Below are positions 14,598 to 25,265 of a stretch of DNA of 64,000 bases, in pieces. The stretch is from an uncultured Ruminococcus sp. (lineage in GTDB: Bacteria > Bacillota_A > Clostridia > Oscillospirales > Ruminococcaceae). Each line of letters begins with the position of its first letter. Position 1 is the first letter of the stretch. A model generated the notes under the pieces. That model had not been told where the DNA came from and did no database searches. It saw only the letters and a list, made by a program, of their open reading frames with translations. The DNA lies in contig ONBA01000010.1 in NCBI GenBank assembly GCA_900315975.1, positions 1 through 64,000 on the forward strand, written 5' to 3'. The position numbers and the translations under genes were made by a program.

Positions 14598-17528
14598 TTG
14601 AATATAAAAAATTTCTGCCGGAGAGCTGTTTCCGGAGCTTTGTCATGTCTTCTCGGAGCAGGCTGTCTTTCGGGGGAAATCACTGCTGAGGCGGCTGTCA
14701 GCACAATACGTGCTGACATGGTAAGCGATTACTACACTATTGAGCCGGCAGACAGCGGAGTCCCTGCATACAGCGAATATTACGACAAATATGCGGACGA
14801 AACACGTTCCTCACAGGAAATAACGGTTCGCGGAGCTGATTACGATTCCGTGAGCGGAAGTGACATAACGTCCGGAAGTTATGGCGATGACGATGTCCGC
14901 AAAGAAGTGCTGATTTGGAAAAGTCCCGAGGGCAGGGTCGGCTACAGGATAAACGTCCCTGAGACCGGTATTTACTGCCTTGATATGACCTATTTCCCGT
15001 TAGAATCGAATAGTCCGCAGATAGAGCTTTCGCTGAAAATCGATGGCAGAACTCCGTTCAACACTGCTTCAAGGCTGTCGCTGGGAAGGGTATGGGTCAA
15101 TGAGAGCGATATCCATACCGATTCACGCGGCAATCAGGTGCGTCCGCCGCAGGTGCAGAAGGGAATATGGAAAAACTGTACCGTCGGCGATGTGGACGGT
15201 CTTTTCAGCGAGCCGCTGATTTTCTATCTTGAAAAGGGGACGCATGAGGTCAGCTTTGAATCAGAGCGTGCACAGTTTGCACTTGAAAGCTTCAGATTCA
15301 GTGCGCCGAAAGAACTTCCCGACTATGAGCAGTACAGAAGTAAGGCGGGAGCAGATGATTCAGCGTCTGAGCCGAATATATTCCGCATAGAGGGCGAGGA
15401 CGCGCTGTACAAGTCCGACCCGACCCTCTACCCGACATACGATAATACGAGTTATCTTGTGTCGCCGTCAGACCCTCGCAAGGTCGTGTATAATACTCTC
15501 GGTGCGGGCAACTGGAAAAAGGCTTTGCAGTCGGTTACGTGGAATATTCCGCGTGATAAGATTGGTGCTGACGGCTGGTACAGAATCGGAATAAAGGCGC
15601 GGCAGAACCAGATGCGCGGACTCTATTCCAACAGGAGAATAATGATTGACGGCGAAGTTCCGTGCCGCGAACTCGACCAGCTTAAATTCAGATATGATAC
15701 AGACTGGAACGTAGTCTCTCCGAAAACCGAAAGCGGCAAGGAAGTTTACGTCTACCTCACTGCCGACCGCGACCATACGATAACGCTTGAATGTGTTCCC
15801 GGCGAGATAGGGGAGTCGCTGCGCAGACTTGACGGTGCTGTTGCCGACCTCAACACGTACTACCGGCGCATACTGATGATAACCGGTCCGTCACCGGATA
15901 AATACACTGATTACTATGTTCATGAGAAAATACCGGAGATAGTTGACGAGTTCAGCCGTCTCTCTCAGGAACTCAAGGACGTTCAGTCCGGTATTGAGAA
16001 GCTGTCAGGCAGCGCAGGTTCAGAGGCGGCGGCTATAGGAAATATGGCGGTGATACTGGATAAATGTACCGCTAAGCCGCTGAAGATACCGGACTATCTC
16101 TCGCAGATAAAGGACAATATCGCTTCAATATCAGCATGGATGAGAGACTATCGCGACCAGCCGCTCGAAGTCGATTATATTGAGTTCGCAACGAAGGACA
16201 GGAGCTTTTCTCCGTGTAAGGAGAAGCTCGGCAAGGCGCTGAGTTTCAGCGTAAAATCGTTCATAGGCTCATTTTTCGAGGACTATACCACACTCTCCGA
16301 TGTTACCGGCGAGGACGCTATCGAAGTCTGGGTCGCACTCGGACGTGACCAGGCACAGGTCGTTAAGGAAATGACAGAGAACGAGTTCATGCAGGAGTAC
16401 GATATTCCTGTGTCTGTGAACCTCGTTGTCGGCGGAGTCGTTGAGGCTACACTTGCCGGAAAGGGTCCGGACGTTGCACTTTTCCTCGGCGGAGAGTTCC
16501 CGGTGAACCTCGCGGCGAGAGACCTGCTTGTTGATATTTCCGATACGTCGCAGTTTGACGACTTTGACGAGGTCTGCGGACGCTTTCAGGAAAATGCCAT
16601 GACACCTTATCAGTATGGCGGCGGTACATACGGTCTGCCGATAAGTCAGAATTTCCCGATGCTTTTTTACCGCACCGATATCCTGACCGAACTCGGTTTT
16701 ACCTCTCCGCCGGAAACGTGGCAGGACCTCATTGATATGCTTCCGGCTTTACAGAGAAATTATATGTCCGTGGGACTTGTTCTTCCGCCGGCTAATATCT
16801 CTCCTGCGACTGAAACCGGTCACACGTTTGCGATGATGCTTCTGCAAAAGGGTGTGAACTATTACAACGATGACCTTTCAGCTTCAACGTTTGATTCGAC
16901 AGAGGCAGTGCAGTCGTTTGAGGAGTGGACAGACTTCTATACGAAGTACAGCTTTCAGCAGTCTTACGACGCATTCAGCAGATTCAGAACAGGCGAGTAT
17001 CCGCTTGTTGTGTCGAATTACGCTTTCTTCAATCAGCTTACTGTCGCTTCTCCCGAAATCAAGGGACTTTGGGACTTTTGTCCGGTTCCGGGAACTGTCC
17101 GCGCTGACGGAACAGTCTCCCATGCGGCTAATTCCAACGGCGCAGGAGCGGTAATATTCAGCAAGGTCAAGAATAAGCAGAATGCATGGAAGTACATAAA
17201 ATGGTTTACCGAGACCGATACGCAGGTGCGATACGGTACGCAGATCGAGGGACTCCTTGGTACTATGGGCAGGTTCGATACTGCAAATACAGAGGCACTG
17301 TCACAGCTTTCTTGGTCGCGTGACGAGCTTGCGCGGCTGAATGCACAGCGTGATGAACTCACGGAAATACCGATAATACCGTCGTCATACGCAGTTACGC
17401 GAAACATCATGAATGCCTTCCGCGAGACCATAAACGAGAACGAGAATCCGCGTGACACGCTGATATGGTATAACCGCGATATCAATGACGAAATAGCGCG
17501 TAAGCGTAAGAATCTAAAACTCGGATAA
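14598..17528 (+). CDS. extracellular solute-binding protein with N-terminal carbohydrate-binding-like modules
   Basis: A 976-residue secreted protein, twice the usual size of a sugar-binding lipoprotein. An N-terminal signal (hydrophobic core SGALSCLLGAGC) is followed by two beta-sandwich-like modules at about 40-235 and 255-420 (the second begins IFRIEGEDALY, reminiscent of CBM6/35-type starts), a helical linker, and an ABC solute-binding domain from about 574 to 960 (ALGRDQAQVVKEM, GKGPDVALFLGG, GLPISQNFPMLFYR). The Cys at LGAGC is a non-canonical lipobox, so anchoring is uncertain. It starts with TTG behind a perfect AGGAGGTGA. It is first in the eight-gene unit and presumably feeds the permeases. 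Confidence 0.9.
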   Translation: MNIKNFCRRAVSGALSCLLGAGCLSGEITAEAAVSTIRADMVSDYYTIEPADSGVPAYSEYYDKYADETRSSQEITVRGADYDSVSGSDITSGSYGDDDVRKEVLIWKSPEGRVGYRINVPETGIYCLDMTYFPLESNSPQIELSLKIDGRTPFNTASRLSLGRVWVNESDIHTDSRGNQVRPPQVQKGIWKNCTVGDVDGLFSEPLIFYLEKGTHEVSFESERAQFALESFRFSAPKELPDYEQYRSKAGADDSASEPNIFRIEGEDALYKSDPTLYPTYDNTSYLVSPSDPRKVVYNTLGAGNWKKALQSVTWNIPRDKIGADGWYRIGIKARQNQMRGLYSNRRIMIDGEVPCRELDQLKFRYDTDWNVVSPKTESGKEVYVYLTADRDHTITLECVPGEIGESLRRLDGAVADLNTYYRRILMITGPSPDKYTDYYVHEKIPEIVDEFSRLSQELKDVQSGIEKLSGSAGSEAAAIGNMAVILDKCTAKPLKIPDYLSQIKDNIASISAWMRDYRDQPLEVDYIEFATKDRSFSPCKEKLGKALSFSVKSFIGSFFEDYTTLSDVTGEDAIEVWVALGRDQAQVVKEMTENEFMQEYDIPVSVNLVVGGVVEATLAGKGPDVALFLGGEFPVNLAARDLLVDISDTSQFDDFDEVCGRFQENAMTPYQYGGGTYGLPISQNFPMLFYRTDILTELGFTSPPETWQDLIDMLPALQRNYMSVGLVLPPANISPATETGHTFAMMLLQKGVNYYNDDLSASTFDSTEAVQSFEEWTDFYTKYSFQQSYDAFSRFRTGEYPLVVSNYAFFNQLTVASPEIKGLWDFCPVPGTVRADGTVSHAANSNGAGAVIFSKVKNKQNAWKYIKWFTETDTQVRYGTQIEGLLGTMGRFDTANTEALSQLSWSRDELARLNAQRDELTEIPIIPSSYAVTRNIMNAFRETINENENPRDTLIWYNRDINDEIARKRKNLKLG

Positions 17529-17593
17529 GCAAAGCGGAACGGTTCAGCGTACAGGTACCGTGACCGCGTTACTGTGAGAAAGGAGGGACAGAA

Positions 17594-18505
17594 TTGGCTA
17601 AAAATAAAAAAGACCGCGCTGACTTATGGCGGTCGGTAAAACAGAATAAAGCCTGCTACTTTATGCTTGCGCCGTTTATGATATTCTTTATCGTTTTTAC
17701 GGTAGTGCCGGTAGTGATGTCCCTTCCTATGGGATTTACCGACTTCAATATGGCGCAGGCTCCGAAATTTGTCGGACTTTCAAATTATACTACACTTTTC
17801 CTCTCGGACAAGATATTCATCAAGTCGATACGCGTAACTCTCGTGTTTGCGCTGTTTACGGGGCCGGTCAGCTATATACTCTGCTTTCTGCTCGCTTGGC
17901 TGATAAATGAACTCCACCCGAAGCTTAAAACAGTGTTCACGCTGATATTCTATGCACCGTCAATGGCTAACGTCTACACGGTATGGCAGCTGATTTTCAG
18001 CGGCGATATGAACGGCTACGTAAACTCTTTCCTGATGAATCTCGGACTGATAAACGCGCCGATACAGTGGCTTACGGACGGCCGCTACGTCCTCGGTGTA
18101 ACAATAGTCGTACAGCTCTGGATTTCACTCGGAGCCGGATTTCTCGCACTGAGAGCAGGCTTTCAGAACATCGACCGCACTATGTACGAAGCCGGCGCTA
18201 TAGAGGGTATCCGCACACGCTGGCAGGAGCTTATCTACATCGTTATCCCTTCTATGGGACCTCAGCTGATGTTTGCGGCTGTCATGCAGATAGTAAGCTC
18301 GTTTACGGCGGGTACGGTCGCACAGAACCTTGTAGGCTTCCCGAGTACCGATTATCAGGCGCATACGATAATGACCCATGCCTACGACTACGGCTGGGTA
18401 AGGTACGAAATGGGCTATGCTTCAGCGATTTGTATGGTGCTGTTCCTTGCTATGTACATTCTCAACCGGCTGATAAGTAAGGCTCTCAGCAGGTATATGG
18501 ACTGA
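17594..18505 (+). CDS. carbohydrate ABC transporter permease, MalF type (pair 1)
   Basis: A 303-residue permease with six hydrophobic segments and the EAA loop (EAGAIEGIRTRWQELIYIVI then P) that docks the ATPase. The opening ACYFMLAPFMIFFIVFTVVPV is typical of MalF/UgpA-type sugar permeases. It starts at TTG, with AGGAGG 7 bp upstream. Partner of the following permease. No ATPase is encoded nearby, which in Firmicutes usually means a shared MsmX-type ATPase encoded elsewhere. Confidence 0.94.
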   Translation: MAKNKKDRADLWRSVKQNKACYFMLAPFMIFFIVFTVVPVVMSLPMGFTDFNMAQAPKFVGLSNYTTLFLSDKIFIKSIRVTLVFALFTGPVSYILCFLLAWLINELHPKLKTVFTLIFYAPSMANVYTVWQLIFSGDMNGYVNSFLMNLGLINAPIQWLTDGRYVLGVTIVVQLWISLGAGFLALRAGFQNIDRTMYEAGAIEGIRTRWQELIYIVIPSMGPQLMFAAVMQIVSSFTAGTVAQNLVGFPSTDYQAHTIMTHAYDYGWVRYEMGYASAICMVLFLAMYILNRLISKALSRYMD

Positions 18506-18529
18506 TATTTTACGAAAGGAGGGCGGGAT

Positions 18530-19408
18530 ATGCCGCAGGTCGATACTTCTAAGCTTCATGCTTCAAACAGACAGGCTGGACGAAAAATCGGCGGAACTAT
18601 CGCTATATTTACAGTTCTTCTGATTGTCGGAGCTTTCATGCTTTTTCCTATTTACCTGACTGTTGTAATGTCGGTCAAGCCGGTAGAGGAACTTTTCATT
18701 TTCCCGCCTAAACTTTATGCGATGCGTCCTACGCTTGACAATTTCAGCGATATGTTCGATGCTCTCAACAGCAACCGAGTACCGTTTTCACGCTATGTTT
18801 TCAACAGCGTTGCAGTAACGGTATCGGTAACGGTCTTGCAGTGCATATTCGCTTCTATGGCGGCATTCGTGCTTGCGAAGTGCAAATTTCCCGGAAGCAA
18901 GCTCATAAACGGAATTATCGTCGTGTCATTGCTTTATCAGTCAAACGTCATATACATCATGCAGTACATAGTCATGGCGAAGCTGGGTCTCATAGACAAT
19001 CCGCTCGCTCTTATACTGCCATCAATAGCGTCTCCTATGGGACTTTTTCTCATGCGGCAGTCGATAAGTCAGATACCTGACTCGATGATTGAAGCCGCAA
19101 AGGTAGACGGTGCCGGACTCTTCCGCATATGCTGGCAGATAGTCATGCCAAATCAGAAACCGGCACTTATGACCCTCATCATTTTCGCTTTTCAGGCGGC
19201 TTGGAATATTCAGGCAGGCTCACTCGTTTTTCAGGAGCAGTACAAAACTCTCCCGACAGTCGTAATGCAGGCGGCTTCGTCCGGACTTGCCCGCGCCGGA
19301 GTTGCAATGGCGGCGGCGGTATTCATGCTGATTCCTCCGATAGTTGTATTTATGCTCGTACAGAGACACGTCATCGAAACTATGGCGCACTCCGGCATAA
19401 AGGAATAG
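18530..19408 (+). CDS. carbohydrate ABC transporter permease, MalG type (pair 1)
   Basis: A 292-residue permease with six membrane segments. EAAKVDGAGLFRICWQIVMP is the ATPase-docking EAA loop. Its C-terminus (QRHVIETMAHSGIKE) resembles the MalG-type end QRYIVxGLTxGAVKG. AAAGGAGGG precedes the ATG. It lies 24 bp after the MalF-type gene and 10 bp before the NHL-repeat gene. Confidence 0.94.
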   Translation: MPQVDTSKLHASNRQAGRKIGGTIAIFTVLLIVGAFMLFPIYLTVVMSVKPVEELFIFPPKLYAMRPTLDNFSDMFDALNSNRVPFSRYVFNSVAVTVSVTVLQCIFASMAAFVLAKCKFPGSKLINGIIVVSLLYQSNVIYIMQYIVMAKLGLIDNPLALILPSIASPMGLFLMRQSISQIPDSMIEAAKVDGAGLFRICWQIVMPNQKPALMTLIIFAFQAAWNIQAGSLVFQEQYKTLPTVVMQAASSGLARAGVAMAAAVFMLIPPIVVFMLVQRHVIETMAHSGIKE

Positions 19409-19418
19409 GGGGCGCGTA

Positions 19419-20915
19419 ATGAAGAGGATTTTCAGGAGAATTTTTACTCTGCTGAGTTCGGCAGTGATTATTTCTGTCGGTATCGCTCCGGCGACTGCCT
19501 CCGCAGAGCCGTATGAGGTCTACAATTATGACCGCTGGGGCGAGGCTATACCCTCGCAGGCAGGCTATATCGCGGAACGTTCAGTTTCAGGTTCCGACAT
19601 CGGTGCCGGCTCTTTCAGTGCGCCTGAGGACATTTTCATCAGCTCTGACGGTACCTTTTACATCGCCGATTCAGGCAATGACCGTATTGTTGCCGCCGAT
19701 TCTGACCTCAGCCGGACAGTCCGCATATATGATAAATTTACTATGCCCGACGGCTCGGAGACTTCTCTCAGCTCGCCGCAGGGGGTTTACGTCTCTGCAG
19801 AGACTGAGCTTATGTACATCGCGGATAATGAGAATTCGCGTGTTCTTGTCAGTGACCTTGATGGCAATGTCTCGTTTGAGATAACCAAGCCGGAGTCCGG
19901 AGTTTTCGACCAGAACAAGACTTTCTTTCCTCAGAAGGTACTCGCTGACAAAGCCGGAAACGTATACGTAGTTCTCGGCAATATCACTACCGGAGCGGCA
20001 ATGTTCAACGCGGAAGGGGAGTTCATCGGCTACTACGGCGCGAACCGCGTTCAGCCGACTGCGGAGATAGTTTCAAGTTATTTTACGAACCTTTTCGCTC
20101 CCGATGAAAAACGCCGCAGACGTTCCCGAAACGTCCCCACCGGTATCACAAATTTTGATGCTGACGGCGACTTCATCTTTACCTGTACATCGTCATCGAC
20201 ACAGACTACTGACACCGTGAAAAAGCTCAATGCCGCCGGAAATAACATCTTCGCGAACAATGAAGCTGTCTTCGGCGACTATTCCCCGATGTACGATACG
20301 ACACAGAGAAAGCTCCTTGCACCTGCTATATGCGACATCGACATTGCCGCTGACGGCAATATCAACTGTCTCGACTTTACTACCGGACGTATTTTTCAGT
20401 ACGACGAGGACTGTAATCTGCTCTTTATCACAGGTACTATCGCTAAGCAGGTAGGCGGATTTGCACAGGTCACTGCCGTTGAGTCCGCTGAGGGCAGACT
20501 ATACGTCTCGGACGGTCAGAAGAATACCATAACTGTTTTCACTGAGACCGATTTCGGCAGAGCTGTCCATAAAGCTACCGCTCTCCATAACGACGGCTAC
20601 TATGAAGAAGCACTTGAGCCGTGGCAGGACGTGCTGAAATATGACGGAAATTACCGCCGCGCCTATATAGGTGTAGCGTCGGCACTCCTCAGAAAAGGCG
20701 ACTACAAAGGCTCAATGAAGTACGCAAAGCTTGCGGACGCTCCACGAATATATAACAAGGCTTTCGAGGGATACCGTATGGAGTTCCTGAAAAAGCATTT
20801 CACACTAATCGCACTTTCAGCGGCTGGAATTATTGCCGCATTGCTCATATTCGGCTTGAAACGCCGCAAAAAAAGAAAGGGGGAATCACCTGATGATGGA
20901 CTTGAAACCGGCTGA
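19419..20915 (+). CDS. secreted NHL-repeat protein with TPR-like segment and C-terminal membrane anchor
   Basis: A 498-residue protein: signal peptide (cleavage near ATASAEP), about six NHL-type beta-propeller repeats (such as [22 protein letters not shown] and [20 protein letters not shown]), a helical TPR-like segment at about 395-440 ([20 protein letters not shown]), and a membrane helix near 460-480 followed by a basic tail. The propeller would sit outside the cell, attached to the membrane. It lies between transport genes and so is probably an accessory of the carbohydrate system. The overlap with the next gene is 23 bp. Confidence 0.88.
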   Translation: MKRIFRRIFTLLSSAVIISVGIAPATASAEPYEVYNYDRWGEAIPSQAGYIAERSVSGSDIGAGSFSAPEDIFISSDGTFYIADSGNDRIVAADSDLSRTVRIYDKFTMPDGSETSLSSPQGVYVSAETELMYIADNENSRVLVSDLDGNVSFEITKPESGVFDQNKTFFPQKVLADKAGNVYVVLGNITTGAAMFNAEGEFIGYYGANRVQPTAEIVSSYFTNLFAPDEKRRRRSRNVPTGITNFDADGDFIFTCTSSSTQTTDTVKKLNAAGNNIFANNEAVFGDYSPMYDTTQRKLLAPAICDIDIAADGNINCLDFTTGRIFQYDEDCNLLFITGTIAKQVGGFAQVTAVESAEGRLYVSDGQKNTITVFTETDFGRAVHKATALHNDGYYEEALEPWQDVLKYDGNYRRAYIGVASALLRKGDYKGSMKYAKLADAPRIYNKAFEGYRMEFLKKHFTLIALSAAGIIAALLIFGLKRRKKRKGESPDDGLETG

Positions 20916-21522
20916 GTGGGTAAAACACGCTGTTTTCCACCCTGTTGAAGGCTTTGAGGATATGCGCTGGAAGAAGTCCGGCTCACTGAAAATCGCATTC
21001 GGGATAGTGTTTCTCCTGTTTCTTTCGGAGATAGCGTACGGACGTCTTTACGGTTTTCAGTTTTATGCTCCGAACGATAAATTATTCAACATCATTCCCT
21101 ACATCATCAAGACAATAGTGCTGTTTGCGGCATGGGTGGTCGGCAACTGGTCGGTCTGCACACTACTCGACGGCGAGGGTACTATGCGGAATATCTGCAT
21201 TTACAGCGCCTATGCGCTTATCCCATATATCGCACAGACTTTCATAAACGTCTTTCTGTCACACTTCCTCATACGTGATGAGTATGTGTTCATGAACATT
21301 ATCCGTATTATCGGCATCGGCTGGAGCGTTGTGCTCATGTTTTCAGCGATAAAGTCAGTACATCAGTACTCCGCCGGCAAGACTGTTTTTGCAATAGCAG
21401 GTACCATTGCCGCGATGTTCATAATGCTGTTTCTGGCGGTTCTTTTCCTGTCGCTTTTACAGCAGGTATACGTTTTCATCTCGACTGTTTATGCGGAAAT
21501 ATCGTACCGCATAAGGGTATAG
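20893..21522 (+). CDS. Yip1-family membrane protein
   Basis: A 209-residue membrane protein with five or six hydrophobic segments after a short cytosolic N-terminus containing [14 protein letters not shown]. This start and topology are those of bacterial Yip1-domain proteins, which have no settled function. It recurs beside NHL and DUF5696-like genes in Firmicutes, which supports a shared role. ATG 20893 or 20896; AAAGGGGG lies upstream. It overlaps the NHL gene. Confidence 0.82.
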   Translation: MMDLKPAEWVKHAVFHPVEGFEDMRWKKSGSLKIAFGIVFLLFLSEIAYGRLYGFQFYAPNDKLFNIIPYIIKTIVLFAAWVVGNWSVCTLLDGEGTMRNICIYSAYALIPYIAQTFINVFLSHFLIRDEYVFMNIIRIIGIGWSVVLMFSAIKSVHQYSAGKTVFAIAGTIAAMFIMLFLAVLFLSLLQQVYVFISTVYAEISYRIRV

Positions 21523-21534
21523 CGGGGTGACATC

Positions 21535-24354
21535 ATGGGAAAAAGGATAAGAAGAATAATGCTGTGTCTGCTTGCGGTATCGCTTCTGAATGTCTCTGCA
21601 TCTGTTTATGCTGACGATGAGGAAGCTCCCGAGCCTGTCAGCGAGTCCGGAGCCGATGAAACGGCTGAGACTTCGTCAAAGCTGAAAGAATCGGTCGAAA
21701 CGGTCAAGGCGGACTTCGCTGAGATTACCGGATACCTCGAAAAAAACGGCTCTGCGGACGGTATCGACATCTACCGCAAAGATAAGGACATCGGCGACAA
21801 ACTATGGGAAAAAGCCGGCGGAAAGCCTGCATCAAAATCAGACTATACTGACGAGCAGAAAGTGCTCGCGGAGAAAATTTCAGACCTTAAACAGCTCGGC
21901 GAATTTGTTGCTGTAGACCCCGAAAAGCACGAGGTACTGGCACAGTTTAAAACCGGCAGCAAGTCCGGCAGCGAGAAAATTTACCTTAGTGACGGAAAGC
22001 GATATCTGCTCTATACTAACGCTGACGGTACGGAAATAGTCCGTATCAGGCGCGTAATATCGACTATTGACAATCCGCTCCTGTTCAGCTCTGTAGACGG
22101 TAAAACTCTTGAGCGTATGGACAAGGACTGCAAAAATGTCCTCGCAACACTTACTGAAAGCGGTACTGAGGACGGCAGAAAAATATATTACAGCGATGAC
22201 AAAAGAGAATTTGCGTGGCTCAGCTCAGACAGTACGCGCGTTATTGCCTCGTACAGGGAGTGTGCTGAAAATGAAAGCTTCATTCTCCTCGTTGACGACC
22301 GCCTCGGCAATCTTGGCATAAAGAACAAGTCTACCGGCTATATATGGTGGTCTTCACCGCTTGGTGCGACTCAGGACACGATAGCAACTCCTCTTATTGT
22401 GAATGAACTTCGCTCGTCGAACGTTTTGCGCTACGGCATACCTTCAAGGCGCACAAGCAATAACCTTCTCCGCTCAGGTACTGACGACTGCGAGATTTCA
22501 GTCTCGGATATCGCAGGCGGAGTAAGGGTGACATACGATTATAAAAAGACCGGATTCAGGCTTCCCGTAGAGTATACCCTCGACGGCGACTGCCTTAAAG
22601 CAAGCCTGAAAGTCTCTGATATTCAGGAGCCGGAGGACGAAAAAATCGCAACCGAAGTAACGATAATGGGAAGCTTCGGTGCCGGCTCCGACACTGAGGA
22701 CGGCGAGTTCGTTATCCCCGACGGAAGCGGCGCACTCGTCCGCTTCAATAACGACCGCACTATGGACATGAATGCCTATCAACAGCGCATTTACGGTCCG
22801 GACGTTACGGCTGTGCCGACGAGCAGGGGAGCGGTGACCGAGCAGATATATCTGCCGGTATACGGCATAATCAAGGGCGATAACGCCCTTCTCGCAGTTG
22901 CCGCTGAGGGAGACTCTGATGCTTACCTTTCTGCTCAGGTGTCAAAGCAGTCAAACAGCAGTTTCAATCTCTGCAATTTCACGTTCATACTGCGCGGCAC
23001 GGACATTTTTTATATGTCCGGCAACAACAGCGATAAGCTGACCGTTTTTGAGCGCGGCGGTATAAAGTCGGACGACATCGAGGTCAGATACTACCCCATA
23101 AGCGGTAAAAATCTGGACTTCACCGACGTTGCGGCACGTTACCGGCAGTACCTCATAGACGAAAAGGGGATAACTCCTAAGAGTGCCGCAGGTGATGCAC
23201 CGATGTGCGTTGACCTCTACGGCGGCACTCAGAAGAAAAAGCCTGTGCTCGGTATTCCGGTCACTATGAAACAGGACGTGACTACCTACAGCGAGGCACT
23301 TGATATACTCACAGAGCTGAAAAATAATGGTGTTGACGATATGGCAGTTACGTACAACAACTGGACGACTGCCGGTATAAAGCGACATATCGACAAAAAA
23401 GCGTCGCCCTCGGGTACACTCGGCGGCAGTAAGGATTTCGGCAGGCTGACAGAGTTTATCAGTGACAGCGGCTATGAATTCTACCCCGCGGCTGATAACA
23501 ACTGCTTCTATTCCGGAGGAGGTTACAACTCTATAAACGCTACGTGCGTAAGGATTTCGGGGGCCTACTCGCGAATCGTCAGCTATGACCGCGCTTACGG
23601 CATACCTAACGGATTCAAGGACAATATGTCTCTGCTTTCACCTGACTACTTCACTGAGGTCTGCGGCGGTATCGCTGAAAGCTACTCTTCTGCCGGACTT
23701 TCCGGAGCGTCCGTGAGCGGAATGGCTTCGGCACTCTACGGCGACTACGGCAAGAAGGATATTTCGCGATATAAGGCTATGGAGCTTGCAATGGAAGGCT
23801 TTGACAAGCTTTCGTCAACTCTCGATGACGGCATGACCGCTGACGGTGCAAATGCCTATGCACTGCCGTATGTGAGCCGTATAAGCGGAATACCGCTTAA
23901 TTCGAGCAGATTTGACATCTTCAACGAGGATATTCCTTTCTATCAGGCTGTAATGCACGGACTTATCCCGTATTCGGGTACGGCTGTAAACGGCAGTCCC
24001 GACACTGACAGCCTGCTCCTCATGTCAGCGGCGACAGGAAGTCTGCTTAGTTACGATATGCTCTACGGTGAGACCAGCAAGCTCAAAGACACCGACCTCG
24101 ACGTTTATTTCTATGCAAATCATGAGAACTGGACTTCCCCTGCGGCGGAGGAGTATAAACTGCTGAAGCCTCTGCTTGCAAAGGTCAGCGACAGCTATAT
24201 AGTCAGCTACAAGACTTCGGCTGACGGCAAAATTATTACTACCGGCTTTTCGGACGGTACTACGGTCACGACTGACCTCGACGCCGGTACTTTCAGTTAC
24301 GACGGCAAAACTATCGCACTGCGCAGTGAAAAGGAGGGTGAACATGACAGCTAA
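21535..24354 (+). CDS. large secreted protein, DUF5696-like
   Basis: A 939-residue protein with a signal peptide (about 1-26, ending VYADDEE), an acidic region, a beta-rich region from about 245 to 530 (DDRLGNLGIKNKSTGYIWWS; GEFVIPDGSGALVRFNN; VYGIIKGDNALLAVAAEG), and a C-terminal region of about 550-930 that looks like an alpha/beta barrel (KNNGVDDMAVTYNNW, GYEFYPAADNN, FYANHENWTSP). The layout (beta-sandwich then barrel) is like several glycoside hydrolase families, but I cannot name catalytic residues. DUF5696 is recalled from gene context and pattern. It overlaps the next permease gene by 11 bp. Confidence 0.75.
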   Translation: MGKRIRRIMLCLLAVSLLNVSASVYADDEEAPEPVSESGADETAETSSKLKESVETVKADFAEITGYLEKNGSADGIDIYRKDKDIGDKLWEKAGGKPASKSDYTDEQKVLAEKISDLKQLGEFVAVDPEKHEVLAQFKTGSKSGSEKIYLSDGKRYLLYTNADGTEIVRIRRVISTIDNPLLFSSVDGKTLERMDKDCKNVLATLTESGTEDGRKIYYSDDKREFAWLSSDSTRVIASYRECAENESFILLVDDRLGNLGIKNKSTGYIWWSSPLGATQDTIATPLIVNELRSSNVLRYGIPSRRTSNNLLRSGTDDCEISVSDIAGGVRVTYDYKKTGFRLPVEYTLDGDCLKASLKVSDIQEPEDEKIATEVTIMGSFGAGSDTEDGEFVIPDGSGALVRFNNDRTMDMNAYQQRIYGPDVTAVPTSRGAVTEQIYLPVYGIIKGDNALLAVAAEGDSDAYLSAQVSKQSNSSFNLCNFTFILRGTDIFYMSGNNSDKLTVFERGGIKSDDIEVRYYPISGKNLDFTDVAARYRQYLIDEKGITPKSAAGDAPMCVDLYGGTQKKKPVLGIPVTMKQDVTTYSEALDILTELKNNGVDDMAVTYNNWTTAGIKRHIDKKASPSGTLGGSKDFGRLTEFISDSGYEFYPAADNNCFYSGGGYNSINATCVRISGAYSRIVSYDRAYGIPNGFKDNMSLLSPDYFTEVCGGIAESYSSAGLSGASVSGMASALYGDYGKKDISRYKAMELAMEGFDKLSSTLDDGMTADGANAYALPYVSRISGIPLNSSRFDIFNEDIPFYQAVMHGLIPYSGTAVNGSPDTDSLLLMSAATGSLLSYDMLYGETSKLKDTDLDVYFYANHENWTSPAAEEYKLLKPLLAKVSDSYIVSYKTSADGKIITTGFSDGTTVTTDLDAGTFSYDGKTIALRSEKEGEHDS

Positions 24355-25252
24355 AAAGAAACCGCTCCCATATGAGCGCCGCAAGCAGTTATACGGCTAC
24401 GGCTTTATTTCACTGTGGCTCGTGGGTACTGTTCTGTTCTTCCTGATACCGCTTGTGAGGTCACTGTGGTTTTCGTTCAACAATGTCGGTATCGACATCA
24501 ACCGTACCGTACTTACTTGGAACGGTCTCGGCAACTACGACGATATAATCAACAAAGACCCGAAATACCTCGCCCTTCTGAAAGATACACTGATAGAAAC
24601 TGCGTGGAAAACTCCGCTGATACTGATTTTTTCACTGTTTATTGCGGTTATGCTTAATCAGAAATTCCGCGGCAGAACCCTCGCAAGGGCGGTATTCTTC
24701 ATGCCCGCTATCATCGCGACAGGACCGGTGTACAAGATAATCAGCGGCGATATGGACAGCACCGGAAACACTCAGGCGGCACAGTTCTCAACACTGTTTT
24801 CTACCGACCTCATCGGTTCACTATTGCAATTTCTCGGTATATACGGTATCAGCGACAGAATGAGCGGACTTATCTCAGGTATCGCCGATAATATTTTCGG
24901 TATAGTATGGTCGAGCGGTATACAGATACTGCTTTTCCTCGGTGCATTGCAGAATATACCGCCGTCGGCTAAGGAAGCCGCTCAGATAGAAGGTGCAACT
25001 GCGTGGGAGTTCTTCTGGAAGATAACTCTGCCGTACGTTAGTCCGTTCATACTCGCGAACCTGATATTCACTGTGATAGACTCGTTCACAAGTCCGACAA
25101 ACGCTGTAATGGAACGTATTCTCTCCGTCAAGGAGGAACTGAAATTCGGCGTAGCTTCGGCAATGGCATGGGGTTACTTCATAATCATTGCCGCCGCGAT
25201 AGGTTTGCTGACGTTCATTGTTAACAAGTTTATCTACTACGAAAATGACTAA
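24344..25252 (+). CDS. carbohydrate ABC transporter permease, MalF type (pair 2)
   Basis: A 302-residue permease with six membrane segments and the EAA loop EAAQIEGATAWEFFWKITLP. The stretch between helices 2 and 3 is long (residues about 125-190). I chose ATG 24344 because AAGGAGGG precedes it; the frame opens at 24326 inside the end of the previous gene. It is a second MalF-type partner in the same unit, and its MalG-type partner follows directly. Confidence 0.93.
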   Translation: MTAKKKPLPYERRKQLYGYGFISLWLVGTVLFFLIPLVRSLWFSFNNVGIDINRTVLTWNGLGNYDDIINKDPKYLALLKDTLIETAWKTPLILIFSLFIAVMLNQKFRGRTLARAVFFMPAIIATGPVYKIISGDMDSTGNTQAAQFSTLFSTDLIGSLLQFLGIYGISDRMSGLISGIADNIFGIVWSSGIQILLFLGALQNIPPSAKEAAQIEGATAWEFFWKITLPYVSPFILANLIFTVIDSFTSPTNAVMERILSVKEELKFGVASAMAWGYFIIIAAAIGLLTFIVNKFIYYEND

Positions 25253-25265
25253 GGAGGGCGCTGTT